Of a stretch of DNA of 23,658 nucleotides, positions 20,114 through 23,658 are shown piece by piece; the stretch's first letter is position 1, and each line of letters starts with the position of its first letter. Position numbers and translations under genes: made by a program. Source of the DNA: an uncultured Bacteriovorax sp. (lineage in GTDB: Bacteria; Bdellovibrionota; Bacteriovoracia; Bacteriovoracales; Bacteriovoracaceae); the NCBI GenBank assembly GCA_946482295.1, contig CAMLRB010000027.1, forward strand, positions 1-23,658. Direction: 5' to 3'. The notes below the pieces were generated by a model that saw nothing but the letters and a program-made list of their open reading frames with translations, did not search any database and was not told the origin of the DNA.

Positions 20114-21460
20114 ATGTATAAAAAAAATATTTTCACCCGAAGAAAAATGATTCTTCTTTGTTTGGCAACGTCATTACTGGGAATTCTTTCTTTTTTCATT
20201 GCTAAACTCCTGCTCCTCTCTATCGCTTTTTTTACAAATTTATTTTGGTTTCAACGACTATCCATTCAGTCTGTAGAACTCGTAAATATGAATGTGCATG
20301 TCACTCATCTCATCATTCCCATTCTTGGTGGATTGATAGTGGGCCTCATGGCCAAATATGGAAGTCAGGCGATACGTGGTCACGGTATCCCTGAGGTCAT
20401 GGAAAATATTCTGACGAAAGAAAGTAAAATTCCTCGCCGTATGACTTTGTTAAAACCACTCTCCGCCGCTATTGCCATTGGTTCAGGAGGTCCATTCGGA
20501 GCTGAAGGTCCCATCATTGCAACCGGAAGTGCTGTTGGGGCGTGGCTTGGAAGACATACAAACTTTAATGAGTATGAGAGAAAAATTCTTCTTTCAGCTG
20601 GTGCAGCCGCTGGAATGACATCCATATTCGGCACTCCCCTCTCAGCTGTCTTTATTACAATTGAACTTTTACTTTTTGAATTTAGTGCTAAATCTTTTAT
20701 ACCTGTTTTGATTGCTGTCTCGACAGCATTTTCGATTCGCCTTGCAACTGGACACACTGGACCTGAATTTCCCATTGGGGATTTCACTGAGCATGTTAGT
20801 GGATGGAATACGCTTTTTTATTTTTTTGCCGGTGCCCTTGCGGGATTGTTCGCTTGTTTTTTTACAAAGATCGTTTTTTATGTCGAAGATACGTTTGAAA
20901 AACTTTCGCTGCACTGGATGTGGTGGCCCGCAATTGGTGGATTCTTTGTCGGCGTGATCGCACTCATTGAGCCTCGTGTTTTAGGTGTCGGCTATTCCAA
21001 TATCACAAACGCACTTCAAGGAAAATTACTTCTCATTCCTGCTATCACTCTCCTCGTTTGGAAATTTCTTGCTTGGGCCATTTCTCTTGGCTCTGGAACA
21101 TCGGGAGGAACTCTCGCTCCACTCCTCACTTTCGGTAGTTCACTGGGAGTTATTATTAGCCTCATTGGTCAAGCAGTCTTTCCTGAAATCGGAATTGTCA
21201 CTCAAGTCACCGCACTCGTTTGCATGTCCTCAATGTTTTCAGGAGCAACTCGCGCTGTTCTCACTTCAACTGTTTTTGCTCTTGAAGTAACAGGGGCACA
21301 CTTTGGAGTGGCCCCTCTATTAATCGGAAACTGTGCGGCCTACCTCATCTCCTCATTCTTTTTGAAAGAAACTATTCTTACAGAAAAAATCGTAAGACGA
21401 GGCATTCATGTACCGGATGATTATTTTGCAACAAAAACGGAATCCACTACTTCGCCGTGA
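20114..21460 (+). CDS. ClC-family chloride channel/transporter
   Basis: This 448-residue integral membrane protein has the three ClC selectivity motifs: GHGIP (89-93), GAEGP (129-133, gating glutamate E131) and '[16 protein letters not shown]' (330-345). There are no C-terminal CBS domains. Compared from memory with E. coli ClC-ec1, three positions differ: the Ser of GSGIP is His90; the second proton glutamate ('IIEE') appears as 'TIEL', with Leu185 at that position; and the Tyr of the chloride gate appears lost near residue 419 ('FLKETIL'). This makes strict 2:1 chloride/proton exchange uncertain. The GHGIPEVM form occurs in a known group of bacterial ClC proteins. It overlaps the convergent gdx gene by 14 bases. 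Confidence 0.94.
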   Translation: MYKKNIFTRRKMILLCLATSLLGILSFFIAKLLLLSIAFFTNLFWFQRLSIQSVELVNMNVHVTHLIIPILGGLIVGLMAKYGSQAIRGHGIPEVMENILTKESKIPRRMTLLKPLSAAIAIGSGGPFGAEGPIIATGSAVGAWLGRHTNFNEYERKILLSAGAAAGMTSIFGTPLSAVFITIELLLFEFSAKSFIPVLIAVSTAFSIRLATGHTGPEFPIGDFTEHVSGWNTLFYFFAGALAGLFACFFTKIVFYVEDTFEKLSLHWMWWPAIGGFFVGVIALIEPRVLGVGYSNITNALQGKLLLIPAITLLVWKFLAWAISLGSGTSGGTLAPLLTFGSSLGVIISLIGQAVFPEIGIVTQVTALVCMSSMFSGATRAVLTSTVFALEVTGAHFGVAPLLIGNCAAYLISSFFLKETILTEKIVRRGIHVPDDYFATKTESTTSP

Positions 21461-21767
21461 CCTTTAGTCCGATAATCGAAATGAGCAAAAGAGCGAGGAA
21501 AAAAAGTTTCAGTGGTGAAGCCGATTCTTGAAAAAGAAAAATTCCACACACCGCTGCTCCCAGAGCTCCGATGCCTACCCACACGCCATAGGCCGTTCCA
21601 ATCGGCAACGTTTGAGTTGCACGTGCGAGCAAAAACATACTGAGAGCAAGTGTAACGAGAGTAAATAGACTGGGAATGAGTTTGGTGAAACCGTCTGTGT
21701 ATTTGAGGCCGATGGCCCAACAGACTTCAAATAATCCAGCGACTACTAACATAATCCAAGATGACAT
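21447..21767 (-). CDS. gdx: SMR-family guanidinium exporter (Gdx/SugE type)
   Basis: This 106-residue protein has the four helices of small multidrug resistance proteins. The sequence '[16 protein letters not shown]' (12-27, with the essential E14), '[20 protein letters not shown]' (59-78) and '[20 protein letters not shown]' closely follows the Gdx (formerly SugE) subtype rather than QacE/EmrE. Gdx proteins exchange guanidinium for protons across the inner membrane as antiparallel dimers. AGGAG (21774-21778) lies 6 bases before the ATG. A guanidine-III riboswitch directly upstream supports the substrate assignment independently. The 3' end overlaps the ClC gene by 14 bases. Confidence 0.95.
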   Translation of the reverse strand: MSSWIMLVVAGLFEVCWAIGLKYTDGFTKLIPSLFTLVTLALSMFLLARATQTLPIGTAYGVWVGIGALGAAVCGIFLFQESASPLKLFFLALLLISIIGLKVTAK

Positions 21768-21773
21768 AGAACA

Positions 21774-21788
21774 CTCCTTTTAAAAGAG
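21774..21788 (-). promoter_or_regulatory. Hairpin over the gdx ribosome site (riboswitch expression platform)
   Basis: In the minus-strand mRNA CUCUU (21788-21784) can pair with AGGAG (21778-21774) across a 5-base loop, with one G-U pair. The 5' arm begins with the last base of the aptamer, so ligand folding would compete with this hairpin and free the ribosome site. Inferred from base pairing only. Confidence 0.55.
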
Positions 21789-21828
21789 CGTCGTCTTGTC
21801 TTAACCGGGTACGGCGCATCTCGTCCGG
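21788..21828 (-). ncRNA. Guanidine-III (ykkC-III) riboswitch
   Basis: The minus-strand sequence reads CCGGACGAG, AT, GCGCCGTACCCGG, TTAA, GACAAGACG, ACGC over 41 bases. It matches my recollection of the Thermobifida fusca guanidine-III aptamer at all but about four positions, including the invariant CCGGACGAG, CGCCGUACCCGG and GACAAGACG blocks. CCGG/CCGG forms the outer helix. GCGCCGU pairs with ACGACGC but with one C-A mismatch where the Thermobifida sequence has C-G. The 3' end runs into a hairpin on the gdx ribosome site, so guanidine binding should raise translation of the exporter. The gene immediately downstream is a Gdx-type exporter, the classic target. Confidence 0.92.
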
Positions 21829-21837
21829 GATAATAGC

Positions 21838-21865
21838 ATTTTAATTATTTTTTTTGCTCTGTCAT
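21838..21865 (-). promoter_or_regulatory. Promoter of the riboswitch-gdx transcript
   Basis: On the minus strand ATGACA (21860-21865) and TAAAAT (21838-21843) are 16 bases apart. The predicted start, near 21831, falls 2-3 bases before the aptamer, giving a leader that is almost entirely riboswitch. Confidence 0.55.
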
Positions 21866-21912
21866 CATTTGGTCTATGTCTCCAATTGATAACTTTCTGT
21901 ACTTTTTAGAAT

Positions 21913-22449
21913 CTAATAAACTTTTTTGAATTCAAGATTAATACGGTTATCGCCTTGGGAAAACCAGATCTGATCATGGTCGATGTTCACATCAAAGTTC
22001 ATTCCTCGCTCAACAAAAGATTCAATATCCTGCCCGTCGCTAACCGTTAAATGAGTGATGTTCAAGTGATCAAAGCGCTGAACGGTGTTTTCAATCGATT
22101 TAAACCAGTTCTCGCTTGTTTGTCCTTGATAAGTATAGATCGAAACCTCTTTGGCCTTAGAACACATCTGACGGATTCTACGCTCGTCTGGGTGGCCAAG
22201 ATCAATCCAGTGGTCAATCGAGCCGTCGTAATTAATTTTCCACATATCTGGCTCTTCATCAGAACTCAGGCCTTTGGTAAACTCAATCCCCTCCTGAGAA
22301 AGGAGAACAAAGGCGACAAGCCGATACATCATTCGCAAATCGGTCTCAGAAGGATGTCGAGCAATCGTTAAATTGTAATCTTCATAGTGATGAATATTAA
22401 GATTAGCTACAGCTAATTTGACTTTGAATATAGTAGATTTAAGTGCCAT
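21913..22449 (-). CDS. yaeQ: YaeQ family protein
   Basis: This 178-residue protein starts from the ATG at 22447-22449, which gives the family N-terminus MALKSTIFKVKLAVANLNIH; an ORF extension 16 codons upstream is not family sequence. Diagnostic blocks are 'LTIARHPSETDLRMMYRLVA', 'FTKGLSSDEEPDMWKINYDG' and 'WIDLGHPDERRIRQMCSKAK'. YaeQ adopts a fold related to PD-(D/E)XK nucleases, with H-P-S-E-T and D-E-P-D-X-W as conserved patches, but its reaction is unknown; an older link to RfaH-type transcription was not sustained. GGAA lies too close to the ATG to be a good ribosome site. The TAGACT element 8 bases upstream is consistent with a leaderless mRNA. Confidence 0.93.
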   Translation of the reverse strand: MALKSTIFKVKLAVANLNIHHYEDYNLTIARHPSETDLRMMYRLVAFVLLSQEGIEFTKGLSSDEEPDMWKINYDGSIDHWIDLGHPDERRIRQMCSKAKEVSIYTYQGQTSENWFKSIENTVQRFDHLNITHLTVSDGQDIESFVERGMNFDVNIDHDQIWFSQGDNRINLEFKKVY

Positions 22450-22457
22450 TTCCGATG

Positions 22458-22486
22458 AGTCTACAGCACAAGTGACATTTTGTCCC
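22458..22486 (-). promoter_or_regulatory. Possible promoter of yaeQ
   Basis: On the minus strand GGGACA (22481-22486) and TAGACT (22458-22463) are 17 bases apart, each matching consensus at four of six positions. The -10 ends 8 bases before the ATG. Weaker than the other leaderless-type promoters here. Confidence 0.35.
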
Positions 22487-22594
22487 TGGTCCCACAATGT
22501 TTACTAAATCAAAAACTTTCTTACAAAGGGCACCTTTTCGTAACGTGGGAACAAACGACGCTGGCAATTTATTCCTGAATTCGTGTACAAAAAT

Positions 22595-22611
22595 CCTTGT
22601 CGCAAACAAGG
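22595..22611 (+). promoter_or_regulatory. Hairpin just before the barrel-protein start
   Basis: CCTTGT (22595-22600), CGCAA, ACAAGG (22606-22611): a perfect 6-bp stem whose 3' arm enters the G-rich ribosome site (22608-22615) of the GTG start at 22622. The rest of the 22450-22621 gap also holds a small AAAGG-GCA-CCTTT dyad (22525-22537) and no further gene that I can support. Confidence 0.4.
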
Positions 22612-22621
22612 GGGGACTCCA

Positions 22622-23617
22622 GTGGTAGCAAAAATTTTAATTCTTTCGACACTCTTTCTCGCAACAGAAGCTTTCTCACAAGCAACAATCGAAACGTCTT
22701 TAGGTGGAGACTCTCAAGTTCTCGATTACATCGCCAAACACTTTTCAGCGTCCTATCACGGAGAACTTTATGGAGTTCGTAGAGATGCTTTAAGCGAAGA
22801 CAAAGGCCAGAAAGAAATCAAAGATTTTAGAATTATGCACAACCCGACTCTCATCTATAAACCGATCGAGAATTGGCAACTTCTCTCATCTGCTGAATTT
22901 AAATTCAGTGACCAGGAAGCTGCGGTTTCAGGCGCTGGCTACCCAAATGGTTTCTACCGCGCACTCGTTACCCTCACACGTAAAAATGTATTAACTGAAG
23001 CTGATCACGGCGTAAAACTCGATCTCGGTATCGGTCGTCGCCAATTTGCAACAGGAGCTGCTCAAAACCTGGAAGGTGAACGTACACTCACTTCATATGG
23101 TAACAACCGCGTATTTGCGACAGTTTCAAAAAATATTGGCAATACAAGTCTCTCACTCTTCTCGCAATATCTTCATAACGACATCAAAAAGTCTTCAAAA
23201 TCTCAGTGGAAACACTCTGCTGAATTTATTCCATCAGTGAACATTCAAATTACTGACAAACTTTCATACTTTTGGAATGACGACATCATCATAAACACCG
23301 CAAAAATGGACGATACTGATTCATCAACAGGAATCACACACGAAATGAACGTGGGTTACGTGACTTACCAATGGAATGATAAAATCAGCACATACTACCA
23401 ATTAAAATATTACCACAGTGAAGGTTTCGAAAGAGGTTTCCAATCGAAGACGGATTTCATGGAACACTACACTGGTTTAACTTACGCTTTCACAGCAAAA
23501 AATTCTGTAACGTTTGAAGTGGGCAGCGAACTCGCAACAGCTCGTGACGGACGTGACGTATTCTCTAAAAAAGTGAGTCTCCCAGAACTCGCTCTTTACG
23601 TAGATCTCGCGATCTAG
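22622..23617 (+). CDS. Probable outer-membrane beta-barrel protein
   Basis: The product is 331 residues from the GTG at 22622. That start is chosen because a G-rich ribosome site (AAGGGGGG, 22608-22615) precedes it and the product then begins (M)VAKILILSTLFLATEAFSQ, a clean signal peptide; a GTG 13 codons earlier would add a polar stretch. The mature protein consists of alternating amphipathic strands ('VKLDLGIGRRQFATG', 'NRVFATVSKNIGNTSLSLFS', 'EMNVGYVTYQWNDKISTYYQ', 'GLTYAFTAKNSVTFEVGSEL') separated by polar turns, about 12-14 strands, ending with the strand 'ELALYVDLAI'. This is a porin-like barrel; the last residue is Ile rather than the common Phe. Specific family and cargo are unknown. 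A terminator follows directly. Confidence 0.78.
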   Translation: MVAKILILSTLFLATEAFSQATIETSLGGDSQVLDYIAKHFSASYHGELYGVRRDALSEDKGQKEIKDFRIMHNPTLIYKPIENWQLLSSAEFKFSDQEAAVSGAGYPNGFYRALVTLTRKNVLTEADHGVKLDLGIGRRQFATGAAQNLEGERTLTSYGNNRVFATVSKNIGNTSLSLFSQYLHNDIKKSSKSQWKHSAEFIPSVNIQITDKLSYFWNDDIIINTAKMDDTDSSTGITHEMNVGYVTYQWNDKISTYYQLKYYHSEGFERGFQSKTDFMEHYTGLTYAFTAKNSVTFEVGSELATARDGRDVFSKKVSLPELALYVDLAI

Positions 23618-23624
23618 TCTTATC

Positions 23625-23658
23625 GGTGCCTGCCTCCGAGCGGGCACCTGTCTTTTTT
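23625..23658 (+). terminator. Rho-independent terminator of the barrel-protein gene
   Basis: GGTGCCTGC (23625-23633) pairs with GCGGGCACC (23640-23648), nine pairs with one G-U and a 6-base loop, followed by TGTCTTTTTT to the window end. It lies 7 bases after the stop. This is the only strong intrinsic terminator I can identify in the window. Confidence 0.9.

Noticed and set aside
22450..22497. 16-codon N-terminal extension of YaeQ
   Set aside because: YaeQ proteins begin MALK; the extension is not family-like and overlaps the likely promoter.
1..23658. CRISPR arrays, insertion sequences, prophage or tRNA genes
   Set aside because: No regularly spaced repeats, transposase or integrase motifs, terminal inverted repeats or tRNA-like cloverleafs were found on reading both strands.

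Overview
The window is AT-rich, gene-dense bacterial chromosome, with about 33 protein genes on both strands, many four-base overlaps and few gaps above 100 bases. No tRNA, rRNA, CRISPR array, insertion sequence or phage gene was found. Many small lipoproteins and exported proteins, lone receiver proteins, a NrfHA pair and a YaeQ protein fit a free-living Gram-negative. My best guess is a relative of the Bdellovibrionota (Bacteriovorax/Peredibacter type). That is an impression from overall gene style, not a marker-based assignment.

Layout. (1) 1-1346: a partial ArsR-type repressor diverges from an ETHE1/Blh-like metallo-beta-lactamase-fold enzyme, with a perfect dyad across both promoters; this looks like a sulfide/persulfide unit. 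(2) 1358-4561: pirin, a PAP2 phosphatase coupled to a double PhnB-like protein, and two convergent small lipoproteins, one apparently starting at AUU. (3) 4555-6350: an AraC regulator divergent from an NmrA-like reductase, with repeated operator-like sequences between them. (4) 6361-8191: nrfH-nrfA for nitrite ammonification; the NrfA has CXXCH instead of CXXCK at its first haem. (5) 8240-10912: two GNAT acetyltransferases, a DoxX-like protein with a His-rich tail, small exported proteins and a 59-residue orphan gene. (6) 10920-12956: two tandem receiver-only response regulators, a small membrane-hairpin protein, and a coupled pair of paralogous small membrane proteins. (7) 12988-17568: an exported protein, an arrestin-like protein, a LysR regulator coupled to a polysaccharide deacetylase and, divergent from it, a three-gene set ending in an HTTM-like membrane protein. 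(8) 17641-21460: an exported protein, a large PAS histidine kinase and a ClC chloride transporter. (9) 21447-23658: a Gdx/SugE-type SMR exporter behind a guanidine-III riboswitch, YaeQ, and a probable outer-membrane barrel protein followed by a clear terminator.

Two signals stand out. The guanidine-III (ykkC-III) aptamer is recognisable almost base for base directly upstream of the exporter gene, with its Shine-Dalgarno sequence in an adjoining hairpin. Separately, at least five and perhaps seven genes here have a -35/-10 promoter placed so that transcription would start at or just before the start codon, with no Shine-Dalgarno sequence. This suggests leaderless mRNAs are common in this organism.

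Every stretch above about 100 bases without a gene is described below; no gene-free stretch exceeds 300 bases.
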